A stretch of 64,000 bases of DNA from Pontivivens sp032464575 (lineage in GTDB: Bacteria; Pseudomonadota; Alphaproteobacteria; Rhodobacterales; Rhodobacteraceae). A model generated the notes under the pieces. It saw nothing but the letters and a program-made list of their open reading frames with translations. It was not told the DNA's origin and did not search any database. This document shows, in pieces, positions 7,783 through 16,187 of this stretch. How positions within the stretch are numbered: the first letter of the stretch is position 1; each line of letters begins with the position of its first letter. A program made the position numbers and the translations under genes. The stretch is taken from assembly GCA_032464575.1 (NCBI GenBank), contig JAWDKM010000006.1, forward strand, positions 310,001 to 374,000. Direction: 5' to 3'.

Positions 7783-9486
7783 ATGCGCCTGCGTCATGCC
7801 CTCGCCCTGAGTACCGTCCTGTTCCTCGCCGTGGGAGGGGCCCAGGCGCGGACCCTGTCGGGCGCCTATCTTGCGGCAACGCAGGCCGAGCTGCGTTCGG
7901 ACCACGTGGAAAGTGCGCTCTACTACACCCGCGCGCTGGCCTACGACCCGGAGAACTCGGTCCTGCTGCAGCGCGCCATGCAGGCCCACGTGGCCAAGGG
8001 CGACGTCGCGGTCGCGGCCACCATCGCGGACCGCCTTCTGAACCTGAACGGCGAAAACCAGTTCGCGACGCTGGTGGCGATGACCCAGGACATCAAGGAG
8101 AACAACCCGGCGCAGGCGCTCGCCCGCCTCGATCAGGGCGAGCAGGGGATGACCCCACTGCTCGCGGACCTGCTGCGCGGCTGGGTTCTGCTGACCATGG
8201 GTGATTCGGAGGAGGCGCTGGCCGTCTTCGAGGCGATCTCGGGCAACGACACCTATGCGATGTTCGGCGCCTACCACGTCGGTCTCGCGCTCGGCGCACA
8301 GGGCCGGCTGGAGGAGGCATCGGCCCGGATGGAGGAGACCGGCGCCGGTCCCGTCCGCCTCAACCGCCGCTCCACGCTCGCGCGGATACAGCTTCTGGCC
8401 GCGACCGGTGAGCGCGAGGCGGCATCGAGCCTCGTGGACGAGGTGCTCGCCACCGGCTTCGGCGATGCCGAGTTCGAGGCACTGGGCGCCCGGCTCGCGG
8501 CGGGGGAGGAGATCACCTTCGACGTCGTGACCACGCCGGAGCAGGGTGTGTCGGAGGTCTTCTTCGACCTCGCCTCCGTACTCGGTAACGAGGGGCAGGA
8601 CGTGGCGCTGATCTACGGGCGGCTCGCCACACATCTGGAGCCGCAATTCGTCGAGGCGCTGCTGACCGTCGCGGGCATCCTGCGCAACCAGGGCCAGCAC
8701 GAGCTTGCCACCGAAGCCTATGACGCCGTGCCCGCGACGGCACCACAGTTCATCGAGGCGGAGCTCGGCCGGGCCGAGGCGCTGGAGGATGCCGAGCGCA
8801 CCGACGAGGCGATCGGCGTGCTGACCAGCCTCACCCGCGCCTACCCCGATCGGCTGCGCCCGCATTACCTGCTGGGCGAGGCGCTGCGTCAGGCCGAGCG
8901 CCCGACCGAGGCCGTGCGCGTCCTCGACCGCGCCGTGACCCTCGTCGGCGAGCCGGAGGAGCAGCATTGGCTCGTCTTCTACCAGCGCGCCATCGCGCAT
9001 CACGAGGCCGACAACTGGCCGTCGGCGGAGGCGGATTTCCGGCAGGCGCTGGAGCTGGAGCCCGAGAACCCGCTGGTGCTGAACTATCTCGGCTACTCGC
9101 TGGTCGAGGAGCGGCGCAACCTCGACGAGGCGCTCGACATGATCGAGCGGGCAGTGGCGCAGCGGCCTTACGACGGCTACATCACCGACTCGCTGGGCTG
9201 GGTCTATTACCGCCTCGGCCGGTTCGAGGAGGCGGTCGAGCCGATGGAGCGGGCGGTGGAGCTCGCCCCCGTCGATCCGATCATCAACGACCACCTCGGT
9301 GACGTGTACTGGATGGTCGACCGCAAGCGCGAGGCCGAGTTCCAGTGGAAGCGCGCGCTGTCCTTCGATCCGGAGCCCGAGGATCGGGCCCGCATCCTGC
9401 GCAAGCTCGACGTCGGCCTCGACGTGGTGCTGGAAGAAGAGGTGGAGAGCGGCGACGCCGACGCACCCCTCGAGGTGGCCGAGTAA
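7783..9486 (+). CDS. Exported tetratricopeptide-repeat (TPR) protein
   Basis: A 567-residue protein with a Sec signal peptide (MRLRHALALSTVLFLAVGGAQA, cleavage near residue 22), so it is probably periplasmic. Tandem 34-residue helical repeats run through the chain; the clearest are near the C-terminus (VLNYLGYSLVEERRNLDEAL, ITDSLGWVYYRLGRFEEAVE, INDHLGDVYWMVDRKREAEF). Such repeats are protein-binding scaffolds. The protein ends in an acidic tail. The start at 7783 is chosen because it begins the signal peptide. ispE follows after 3 bases, so the two are probably cotranscribed, a common arrangement that need not mean a shared pathway. Confidence 0.83.
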   Translation: MRLRHALALSTVLFLAVGGAQARTLSGAYLAATQAELRSDHVESALYYTRALAYDPENSVLLQRAMQAHVAKGDVAVAATIADRLLNLNGENQFATLVAMTQDIKENNPAQALARLDQGEQGMTPLLADLLRGWVLLTMGDSEEALAVFEAISGNDTYAMFGAYHVGLALGAQGRLEEASARMEETGAGPVRLNRRSTLARIQLLAATGEREAASSLVDEVLATGFGDAEFEALGARLAAGEEITFDVVTTPEQGVSEVFFDLASVLGNEGQDVALIYGRLATHLEPQFVEALLTVAGILRNQGQHELATEAYDAVPATAPQFIEAELGRAEALEDAERTDEAIGVLTSLTRAYPDRLRPHYLLGEALRQAERPTEAVRVLDRAVTLVGEPEEQHWLVFYQRAIAHHEADNWPSAEADFRQALELEPENPLVLNYLGYSLVEERRNLDEALDMIERAVAQRPYDGYITDSLGWVYYRLGRFEEAVEPMERAVELAPVDPIINDHLGDVYWMVDRKREAEFQWKRALSFDPEPEDRARILRKLDVGLDVVLEEEVESGDADAPLEVAE

Positions 9487-9489
9487 TCC

Positions 9490-10335
9490 GTGAGCCCGGC
9501 GCTGCTGCGGGAACTGGCCCGCGCCAAGATCAACCTGACGCTCCATGTGACCGGGCGGCGGCCGGACAGGTTGCACGTGCTCGACAGCCTCGTGGTCTTC
9601 GCCGAATGCGGTGACGTGCTGGAGGCGGAACCCGCTTCGACGCTGTCCCTCACGCTGGACGGACCGTTCGGCTCGGCCCTGGATGCGGGTGGCGACAACC
9701 TCGTGCTGCGCGCGGCGGAGCGGATGGGCGGGCCGGGCGCGGCACTGCGGTTGTGGAAGAACCTGCCGGTCGCCTCCGGCATAGGCGGTGGTTCGGCGGA
9801 TGCAGCGGCAGCGGTGCGCCTGCTGGCCCGGATGAATGGCGGTGCGCTGCCGGAGGCTTCGACGCTTGCAGCTCTCGGGTCCGACGTGCCGGTGTGCCTG
9901 TCCGCTTCGCCCCAACGGATGCGGGGAATCGGCGAGAAGCTGAGCCCCGCGCCGACGCTTCCTCCGGCTTGGCTCTTGCTCGTCAATCCTGGCGTGCCGG
10001 TTGCAACGGCGCAGGTCTTCGCCCGGCTGGAGCACTTCGGGCGGCAGATGGAGCTTCCGAAGCGCTTCGCCGATTTCCGCGATTTCGCCGACTGGCTGCG
10101 AGGGCAGCGCAACGATCTGGAGGCACCGGCGCGGGCCGTTGCCCCGGTTCTGGACGACGTCCTGCCGGAACTGGCCGCGCTGCCCGGCACCGCACTCGCC
10201 CGGATGTCGGGTTCCGGCGCGACATGCTTCGCGCTGTTCGGCAGCGAGGCCGAGGCGTTCGCGGCAGCCGAGACGCTGAGGGGTACGCATCCCGGCTGGT
10301 GGGTCGTGCCGACGGCGATCGCCGCGCCCGGTTGA
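9490..10335 (+). CDS. ispE: 4-diphosphocytidyl-2-C-methyl-D-erythritol kinase
   Basis: IspE phosphorylates CDP-methylerythritol with ATP in the non-mevalonate isoprenoid pathway. This 281-residue GHMP kinase has ARAKINLTLHVTGRRPDRLH at the N-terminus (substrate lysine in AKINL), the ATP-binding glycine loop PVASGIGGGSADAAAA at about residues 93-108, and the C-terminal SGSGATCFALF motif. It uses a GTG start 3 bases after the TPR gene. The convergent neighbour makes the polyprenyl chain from the same pathway's products. Confidence 0.95.
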   Translation: MSPALLRELARAKINLTLHVTGRRPDRLHVLDSLVVFAECGDVLEAEPASTLSLTLDGPFGSALDAGGDNLVLRAAERMGGPGAALRLWKNLPVASGIGGGSADAAAAVRLLARMNGGALPEASTLAALGSDVPVCLSASPQRMRGIGEKLSPAPTLPPAWLLLVNPGVPVATAQVFARLEHFGRQMELPKRFADFRDFADWLRGQRNDLEAPARAVAPVLDDVLPELAALPGTALARMSGSGATCFALFGSEAEAFAAAETLRGTHPGWWVVPTAIAAPG

Positions 10336-10346
10336 GGGTGCGGGCC

Positions 10347-10379
10347 GCCTCCGGCGGGCGTATTTCGGGAAAGATGAAG
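10347..10379 (+). repeat. Full copy of the CCTCCGGCGGG-CGTATTT repeat
   Basis: It reads GCCTCCGGCGGGCGTATTT, then CGGGAAAGATGAAG, between the ends of convergent ispE and the polyprenyl synthase gene. CGCC-TCC-GGCG can form a small hairpin before TATTT, so it may weakly terminate transcription. Confidence 0.65.
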
Positions 10380-10391
10380 ACGCAGGCCGCG

Positions 10392-11369
10392 TCAGAGCAG
10401 GCGGACCACCACATGGTCGGCGAGGGCGCGCAGCGTGTCGCGCATCTCGCCTTCCGGGAACAGGGCGAGCGCGTCTCGTGCCCGCGCGGACCAGTCGAGT
10501 GCCGTGCGACGCGTCGTCTCGATCGCGTCGTGGCGGGTCATGAGGTCGAGCGCCTCCTCGAGGTCGCCGTCCTGGTACTTTCCGCGCGCGATGACGCGGT
10601 CCCAGAAGGCGCGCTCCTCGGCATCGGCGCCCGCCACGGCGCGGATCACGGGCAGGGTCAACTTCCCCTCGCGCAGGTCGTCGCCGGTGTTCTTGCCGAT
10701 ATCGTCGCCGGTGAGGTCCAGCAGGTCGTCGGCGATCTGGAAGGCGATGCCGAGCGCGTCGCCATAGGTGCGCAGGGCGTCGACCTTCGCCTCCTCCGTC
10801 CCCGCGATCACGCCGCCAACCTCCGATGCCGCGGCGAAGAGGGCGGCGGTCTTGCCGCGGATCACCCTGAGATACGTCTCCTCATCCGTGGCGAGGTTGC
10901 GCGCGACCGAGAGCTGGAGCACCTCACCCTCCGCGATCACCGCTGCCGCGTTCGACAGGATGTCGAGGACGCGCAAGGATCCTGTCTCGACCATCAGCTG
11001 GAAGGACCGGGCGAACAGGTAATCGCCGACCAGCACGCTCGACGGGTTGTCCCAAAGGAGGTTGGCCGTGGGCCGGCCACGGCGCTGCTCGCTCTCGTCC
11101 ACCACGTCGTCGTGGAGCAGAGTCGCGGTGTGTATGAACTCCACCGTCGCGGCCAGCCGCACGTCGTGATCGCCCGAATAGCCGCAGAGGTCGGCGGCGG
11201 CGAGCACCATGAGCGGCCGCACCCGCTTGCCGCCTGCGCCGATCAGGTGGGCCGTGACCTCCGGAATGCGGGGGGCGTTCTCGCTCGCCATGCGGGTGGC
11301 GATCAGGGCGTTGACGGCCTCCATCTTCGGTTCGAGCAGGGACTGGAGCGCGGTGATGGGGGTGGTCAC
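10392..11369 (-). CDS. All-trans polyprenyl diphosphate synthase (ubiquinone side chain)
   Basis: Condenses isopentenyl diphosphate units into the long chain used for ubiquinone, probably octa- to decaprenyl. The 325-residue protein has the first aspartate-rich motif DDVVD within IHTATLLHDDVVDESEQRRG, the second as DDLLD in AFQIADDLLDLTG, and the GKRVRPLMVL region. The GTG start at 11369 has an AGGA Shine-Dalgarno 7 bases upstream; the much longer upstream frame is antisense noise across neighbouring genes. Chain length cannot be read from sequence alone. Confidence 0.92.
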   Translation of the reverse strand: MTTPITALQSLLEPKMEAVNALIATRMASENAPRIPEVTAHLIGAGGKRVRPLMVLAAADLCGYSGDHDVRLAATVEFIHTATLLHDDVVDESEQRRGRPTANLLWDNPSSVLVGDYLFARSFQLMVETGSLRVLDILSNAAAVIAEGEVLQLSVARNLATDEETYLRVIRGKTAALFAAASEVGGVIAGTEEAKVDALRTYGDALGIAFQIADDLLDLTGDDIGKNTGDDLREGKLTLPVIRAVAGADAEERAFWDRVIARGKYQDGDLEEALDLMTRHDAIETTRRTALDWSARARDALALFPEGEMRDTLRALADHVVVRLL

Positions 11370-11438
11370 ATCGATATCCTGGCAGGCCCCGCCGGCGCGG
11401 GTGTGGACGGGTGGGGGGACCCGGGATAGACCGATGGC

Positions 11439-11657
11439 ATGGAAGAGATCCTGCGCACCAACGACCCCGTGACACTGAGCTTCGCCCAGGCGCTGCTGAG
11501 CGCCGAAGAGATAGACTCCTTCGTGCTGGACGTCCACATGAGCGTGCTCGAGGGCTCCATCGGCATATTGCCGCGCCGCATGATGGTTGCGCGGGAGAAG
11601 GCGTTCCAGGCCCGTGCGATCCTCACCGACAACGGGATCGAGCCGAGCCGGCGGTGA
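11439..11657 (+). CDS. DUF2007 family small protein
   Basis: A 72-residue protein with the DUF2007 pattern: EILRTNDPVTLSFAQALLSAEEIDSFVLD, then a variable loop, and MMVAREKAFQARAILTDNGI at the end. Members are annotated as putative signal-transducing or prefactor proteins without firm function. Its stop overlaps the start of the next gene (GTGA), so the two are translationally coupled. It is divergent from the polyprenyl synthase gene with a short shared promoter region. Confidence 0.8.
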   Translation: MEEILRTNDPVTLSFAQALLSAEEIDSFVLDVHMSVLEGSIGILPRRMMVAREKAFQARAILTDNGIEPSRR

Positions 11658-12418
11658 GCGGGTTTTCCGACGACGAGCTGACGCGCGACGCCTTCCTCGG
11701 CGGTCGGGTGATGCTGCACCAGCCGCGGCGGGGCTACCGGGCGGCGACCGATCCCGTGTGGCTGGCGGCGGCGTGCCCTGCGCGACGTGGGCAGAGCGTG
11801 CTGGAGCTCGGCTGCGGGGCAGGGGCGGCGCTCTGCTGTCTGGGCTGGCGGGCAGGGGCGGCGCTGACGGGGCTGGAGCTGCAACCGACTTATGCAGCAC
11901 TCGCAAGCCGGAACCTGGCGGAGAACGGGCTGGAGGGCGAGGTGGTGGAGGGTGACCTCGCCGCGATGCCGGCAAAGTTGCGGGGCCGCGGCTTCGATCA
12001 TGTGATCGCCAACCCGCCCTACTTCGCGACCGACAGTTTACCCTCGCCCGATGCGGGCCGGGACATGGCCAACCGCGAGTCGACGCCGCTCGCCACCTGG
12101 ATCGACGCGGGCCTGCGCCGGTTGAAGCCGCGCGGCACGCTCACCCTGATCCACCGTGCGGAGCGGCTGGCGGACATCCTCGCGCCGTTGGAAGGGCGCG
12201 CGGGCGGGATCCTCGTCCTGCCGCTGACGCCGCGAGCGGGCCGAGATGCGGGGCGGGTGATCGTTCAGGCGACGAAGGGTGGGCGGGCGCCGCTGCGCCT
12301 TCTCGCGCCGCTCATCGTGCATGAGGGCAAGCGCCATCTGGCGGACGCGCCGGACTTCACGGCGGTGGCGGAACGGATACTGGCGGAGGGAGCGGGGCTG
12401 AGTCTTGGCGAAGCTTAA
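11654..12418 (+). CDS. tRNA1(Val) adenine-N6 methyltransferase-like protein
   Basis: A 254-residue SAM-dependent methyltransferase. The start GTG overlaps the previous stop by 4 bases. Motif I is VLELGCGAGAALCCL and the catalytic N6-adenine motif NPPYF is in FDHVIANPPYFATD. The N-terminal DAFLGGRVMLHQPRRGYRAATDPVWLAAA is characteristic of the TrmN6/YfiC group, which methylates A37 of tRNA1(Val) in E. coli. The exact RNA target here is inferred from family. Confidence 0.85.
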   Translation: MSGFSDDELTRDAFLGGRVMLHQPRRGYRAATDPVWLAAACPARRGQSVLELGCGAGAALCCLGWRAGAALTGLELQPTYAALASRNLAENGLEGEVVEGDLAAMPAKLRGRGFDHVIANPPYFATDSLPSPDAGRDMANRESTPLATWIDAGLRRLKPRGTLTLIHRAERLADILAPLEGRAGGILVLPLTPRAGRDAGRVIVQATKGGRAPLRLLAPLIVHEGKRHLADAPDFTAVAERILAEGAGLSLGEA

Positions 12419-12506
12419 GTCGAATCGTCCGCAAAATCAGCCCTGACAATTCACCCCCCGTAGGCCCAGATTAGAAGGGTTGAGAGAGAAGAGGAGGACG
12501 ACCCGC

Positions 12507-12677
12507 ATGAGTCTGAACGCGCACGTGACCGAGCTCCGCAAGAAGCACGAGAACCTGTCCAAATCGATCGAGACCGCGCAGCGAAATCCGGGGACCGATT
12601 CCCTGCGCCTGAGCGAGTTGAAGCGGCAAAAGCTGCGCTTGAAGGAAGAGATCACGCGCCTGAGCGGCCGGGCCTGA
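12507..12677 (+). CDS. DUF465 (YdcH-like) small coiled-coil protein
   Basis: A 56-residue, highly charged protein (HVTELRKKHENLSKSIETAQ, then SELKRQKLRLKEEITRL) typical of DUF465, predicted to form an antiparallel helical hairpin. Function is unknown. The ATG at 12507 has an excellent GAGGAGG Shine-Dalgarno, favouring it over an in-frame start 9 codons earlier. Its 3' end overlaps the convergent transporter gene by 26 bases. Confidence 0.85.
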   Translation: MSLNAHVTELRKKHENLSKSIETAQRNPGTDSLRLSELKRQKLRLKEEITRLSGRA

Positions 12678-13527
12678 CGCCCCTTCCGGCGCGGGCGGCG
12701 ATCACCGCCCCGCCGGTCACGAGGAGCGCACTGACCGCGAGCGTCACCGTCGCGGGGGCAGCCCCCGTCACCACCAGAAGCAGGGTCGAGAGCAGGGGTG
12801 CTGCGTAGGAGGCGGTGCCGAGCAACTGGATATCGCCCTTCTTCACCCCGATGTCCCACAGGTAGAAGGCCGCGCCCACCGGGCCGAGGCCGAGCAGCAC
12901 GACGCCCGCCCAGCCGCGGACGCCGTTAGGCCAGACCGTCTCCTCCAGCGCCAGATGCGCTCCGGTCGAGAGCGCCGCGGTGGCGAGGCAGAAGAGCGCG
13001 ACGCTTTCGGTGGGCGCGCTGCCCACGAGCCGCGACAGTACCGAGTAACCGGACCAGAGCAGCGCGCAGAGTATGGCGGCACCGTAGCCCATAGCGTGCT
13101 CCCCCGAGAAGCTGAGATCGGCCTGCGCCAGCAGCACCAGCGCTCCGCCGAAGGAAATGAGCGCGCCCACGACATGGCCGAGGCGCAGCCGCTCCCCGGG
13201 CAGGAGGCCGGAGAAGAGCACGATCAGGAGCGGCCAAAGGTACGCTATGAGCCCGGCCTCGGCCGGTGGCGCATTCCGCAGGGCGGTGAAGTAGAAGAAG
13301 TGGTAGCCGAACAGTCCGACGATCCCGATCGCCCAGACCGGCCAGCCCAGCCCTTTCAGCACGCCGAAGCCGCGGCCGGCGAGCGTCCAGACCACGCCGA
13401 TCAGGCCCCCGATCGCAAAGCAGATCCCGGTGAGCTGGAAGGGTGGCACGGGCTCGGCCATCACGGTGAACAGCGCCAGCGTCGCCCACAGCGCGACCGC
13501 GCCGCTGCCGATCAGCGTTGCCTTCAC
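12652..13527 (-). CDS. DMT family (EamA-type) transporter
   Basis: A 291-residue protein made of ten hydrophobic segments in two EamA repeats, as in drug/metabolite transporters. FFYFTALRNAPPAEAGLIAYLWPLL is the typical segment near the end of the first repeat, and the second repeat begins near GYGAAILCALLWSGYSVLSR. The substrate is unknown. The GTG start at 13527 overlaps the amidotransferase stop by 4 bases, so the pair is an operon; the amidotransferase context hints at an amine or amino-acid export role, as inference only. Confidence 0.82.
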   Translation of the reverse strand: MKATLIGSGAVALWATLALFTVMAEPVPPFQLTGICFAIGGLIGVVWTLAGRGFGVLKGLGWPVWAIGIVGLFGYHFFYFTALRNAPPAEAGLIAYLWPLLIVLFSGLLPGERLRLGHVVGALISFGGALVLLAQADLSFSGEHAMGYGAAILCALLWSGYSVLSRLVGSAPTESVALFCLATAALSTGAHLALEETVWPNGVRGWAGVVLLGLGPVGAAFYLWDIGVKKGDIQLLGTASYAAPLLSTLLLVVTGAAPATVTLAVSALLVTGGAVIAARAGRGVRPGRSGA

Positions 13528-14249
13528 GTCGCGGCGTCGCGGAAGAACCGGGCGAGCCAGCGGCCCCACTCGGCGTTGTGCACGGGCTGCGCGAGGCTCG
13601 CGAGCCCGATCTCCCCTGTCTCGGTCGGGATCGTGTCACCGATGCGCTTGTGGATGATGTCGCCGACGAACTCGGCGGTGAACTCCGGGTGGGGCTGCAC
13701 GCTGATCGCGGCCGGCCGCTCGATATCGCCGTAGACGAGGGCGGCGTAGTCGCAGAAGGCGGAGCTCGCCAGCACCGTCGCGTTCTCCGGCCGCTCGACC
13801 ACCTGGTCCTGGTGCACGGCGCGGGCGGCGAACATCTCGCCCAGCCCCTCCATCCACGAGGGCTGCGCCTGCACCTCGTAGGCATGGACGCCGACGCCCC
13901 AGCCGCGGTCGGATTTGACGACCTTGCCGCCCATCGCCTCTGCCAGGATCTGGTGGCCGAAACAGATGCCCGCCACCGGCACACGTGCCGCGATGCAGTC
14001 GCGCAGGAAGGTCTTCAGCGGTTCGATCCACGGCAGATCGTCATAGACCCCGTGGCGCGAACCGGTCACGAGCCAGCCGTCGCATTGCGCGGGGCCCTCT
14101 GGCATCTCGCCCGACACGACGCGGATCGTCTCGAAGGTGAAGCCGGGATCTGCCGCGCCCAGCAGCGTCTCAAACATCGGCGGGTACTGCCCGTGATCCT
14201 CGCCGAGCTTACCCGCGACCTCGCCCGTTTCCAGAATTCCGATCTTCAT
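13524..14249 (-). CDS. Class I glutamine amidotransferase
   Basis: A 241-residue cytoplasmic protein with the class I amidotransferase triad: nucleophile Cys in GICFGHQILAEAMGG and the His/Glu pair in VQPHPEF. No synthetase domain is attached, so it may act as a stand-alone hydrolase, for example of gamma-glutamyl compounds, or as a partner subunit. The start at 14249 has a GGAGGT Shine-Dalgarno directly upstream. It is translationally coupled to the downstream DMT transporter. The specific substrate is unknown. Confidence 0.83.
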   Translation of the reverse strand: MKIGILETGEVAGKLGEDHGQYPPMFETLLGAADPGFTFETIRVVSGEMPEGPAQCDGWLVTGSRHGVYDDLPWIEPLKTFLRDCIAARVPVAGICFGHQILAEAMGGKVVKSDRGWGVGVHAYEVQAQPSWMEGLGEMFAARAVHQDQVVERPENATVLASSAFCDYAALVYGDIERPAAISVQPHPEFTAEFVGDIIHKRIGDTIPTETGEIGLASLAQPVHNAEWGRWLARFFRDAAT

Positions 14250-14301
14250 GGTGCACCTCCGTCGGCGCGAAGGTAGGCAGGCGCGTGGCAAAGGGAAAGG
14301 G

Positions 14302-15231
14302 TCAGAAGCGGACGATCTCGCGGGTTTCGGACAGCGCCGCCGTCGGCTTGATCTCCTCCTCCAGCCAGGCACGGAAACGGGCGATGATCGGCCGCTCCTC
14401 CGCACCCTCCTGGCAGATGAAGCGATAATGCGCCTCCGTCGCGAGCGACAGCCTGAAGGGTGCCATCAGCCGGCCGGACATCAGGTAGCGGTCGCAGAGC
14501 GACGCGCGACCCAGCACCACGCCAGAGCCCTCCAGCGCCATGTCCACCGCATGGTCCGCCTGGCTGAAACTGGGGCCATGCAGGTCAGTCGCACTCACAC
14601 CTGCCGTCTCCAGCCACAGCGCCCAGCTGGGCCATGGATCGAGGAAATTCAGGCTGTCGTCGTGGATCAGCGTCTCCTTCAGCAGATCCTCGGGCCGTTG
14701 CACCCGCTCCGCGATCTCCGGCACCATGATCGGAGAGACCCATTCATCGAGCAGAGGCGTGGAGAACAGCCCCTCATCCTGCCCGCGCCCGAAGCGGATC
14801 GCGACATCGATTTCATCCCGCGGCAGGTCCATGATGCGCAGCGAGGCCGAAACCCGCAGGTCGATGTCCGGGTTCGCCTGCGCGAAGGTGAACATGCGCG
14901 GCGCCAGCCACTTCGCGGTGAAGCCGGGGCCTGCGGTGATCGTCAGCGTCGTGTCGTCCACGATCCGCCGCGTCGCCCGCCAGGCGAGCCGCAACTGGTC
15001 GAACCCCTCGCTGGTCCCGGGCAGCAGTGCGCGTCCCGCCTCGGTCAGCTCCACGGCCCGGTTCAGGCGGCGAAAGAGCGGCGCGCCCAGATGCTCTTCC
15101 AGGCTCTTGATCTGGTAGCTGAGGGCCGCGGGCGTCACCGCGAGCTCATCGGCCGCATCGCGGAACGACATGTGGCGCGCGGCAGCCTCGAAGGCGCGGA
15201 GGGCGGTCAGGGGCGGCAGGCGATCCGACAT
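14302..15231 (-). CDS. LysR family regulator, GcvA-like
   Basis: A 309-residue regulator. The N-terminal winged helix (PPLTALRAFEAAARHMSF, then ELAVTPAALSYQIKSLEEHL) is the LysR DNA-binding domain, and the start phrase matches GcvA-type members. The rest is the periplasmic-binding-like effector domain (about residues 95-300), including MDLPRDEIDVAIRFGRG, found in GcvA-like proteins. It is divergent from a 49-residue gene across 123 bases, suggesting control of that small gene. Confidence 0.88.
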   Translation of the reverse strand: MSDRLPPLTALRAFEAAARHMSFRDAADELAVTPAALSYQIKSLEEHLGAPLFRRLNRAVELTEAGRALLPGTSEGFDQLRLAWRATRRIVDDTTLTITAGPGFTAKWLAPRMFTFAQANPDIDLRVSASLRIMDLPRDEIDVAIRFGRGQDEGLFSTPLLDEWVSPIMVPEIAERVQRPEDLLKETLIHDDSLNFLDPWPSWALWLETAGVSATDLHGPSFSQADHAVDMALEGSGVVLGRASLCDRYLMSGRLMAPFRLSLATEAHYRFICQEGAEERPIIARFRAWLEEEIKPTAALSETREIVRF

Positions 15232-15354
15232 GGTTCAGTTAAATACAGCTTATCCGATGTCGAAGAAAGTCTCGTTTGTCGATCCTCCGATCAATCAGCA
15301 TATTCAAGCTCAAGACAGCGCGGCCACCTGCCGCCCCGTTTCAGGAGAGTTAAG

Positions 15355-15504
15355 ATGTTCGACAGCCTCGACGCCCCCTATATCGACGAGATCCAGTCCA
15401 CCCCCCGTCCGCTGACCGTGCACGAGGCGCTGGCCCGCGCCCACCGCGAACGCTCCCGCACGGCGCATGGCTTCCTTGCAGCCATCCGCCGGGCCCTGTT
15501 CTGA
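15355..15504 (+). CDS. Small hypothetical protein, 49 residues
   Basis: It starts MFDSLDAPYIDEIQSTPRPL and ends GFLAAIRRALF. It has a good AGGAGA Shine-Dalgarno and a strong terminator about 60 bases after the stop, so it looks like a real one-gene unit. The N-terminal half is acidic; the C-terminal half is a basic, amphipathic helix. I recognise no family. It is divergent from the LysR regulator. Confidence 0.68.
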   Translation: MFDSLDAPYIDEIQSTPRPLTVHEALARAHRERSRTAHGFLAAIRRALF

Positions 15505-15565
15505 GACCCGCCCCGACGGCCCGGCCCGACGGCGTTCGCCGCAGGTCGGACCGCAGGGCAGCAGG

Positions 15566-15596
15566 CGGCCCGGGGCATGATGCGCCGGGCCGTTTT
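15566..15596 (+). terminator. Terminator after the 49-residue gene
   Basis: CGGCCCGG pairs with CCGGGCCG, with an inner GCA/TGC pairing after one mismatch and a TGA loop, followed by TTTT. The T run also contains the stop codon of the opposing SRPBCC gene. Confidence 0.75.
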
Positions 15597-16047
15597 ACGG
15601 CGCGAACGCCCGGAAACCATCGGCGGCGAACGCGCGCAGCCGACGCTGGCGGTGGCCGTAGAAGACGCGCGCGAAACGCCAGATGAACGGCGTCAGCAGA
15701 CCCGCCTCCACATTGACCCGGTCGGTGTAGCGCGTCCCGCCCCCCTCCGCCGCCACGAAGATCCAGTGATCCCACCGCCGCACGAGATCGCCCGTGCCGT
15801 CGGCGCGCAGGGTGAGATCGGCTGGAAAGCTGATATTGATCTACTGTCGGCCTATGGGCACCACGCCGAAAAGCAGCATCGACGCGCGATAGCGCCCGGG
15901 CGAACACTGCTCCGGAAACGCACAACCGACGGGCTGGAACACCACAAGCGGTGCTGCGATGCGCTCCAGCAGGGCGGATCTCTGCAACAGTCGCCAGACC
16001 TCGCCCGGCGGAGCGTCGATACGGCAGGTCAGCTCTACGCGCATCAT
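15595..16047 (-). pseudogene. SRPBCC family protein interrupted by an in-frame TAG stop
   Basis: A strong Shine-Dalgarno precedes ATG at 16047. The frame reads MMRVELTCRIDAPPGEVWRL through GVVPIGRQ and hits TAG at 15843-15841 (codon 69). The same frame then continues without a break as INISFPADLTLRADGTGDLV, RRWDHWIFVAAEGGGTRYTD and on to a stop at 15595. The two halves together make a normal 150-residue START/SRPBCC protein. The single stop means a recent nonsense mutation, readthrough, or a sequencing error. The ligand is unknown. Confidence 0.7.
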
Positions 16048-16101
16048 TCGCCTCCGATGCTCCACGACCTCGTTCAGGTAAGGACGGTGCCTCTGACGAG
16101 G

Positions 16102-16131
16102 AAGGCCCGACCGATCCTCAGGCCGGGCCTT
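16102..16131. terminator. Hairpin between phaB and the SRPBCC gene
   Basis: AAGGCCCG pairs with CGGGCCTT across a 14-base interval whose inner bases extend the stem. A pyrimidine-rich tail follows on both strands. It is a candidate terminator for phaB, 57 bases past its stop. Confidence 0.5.
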
Positions 16132-16187
16132 CTTCTCTGTCTGGATATCCCGGGCGGAGCCCAAGGCCGGGGTGGAACCCCAGTCCG

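Noticed and set aside
7759..10290. 843-codon minus-strand frame opposite the TPR gene and ispE
   Set aside because: Shadow frame; no domains, and both plus-strand genes have firm motifs.
10392..11975. 527-codon version of the polyprenyl synthase gene
   Set aside because: The N-terminal 200 residues run antisense through two other genes; the GTG at 11369 with AGGA gives the normal protein.
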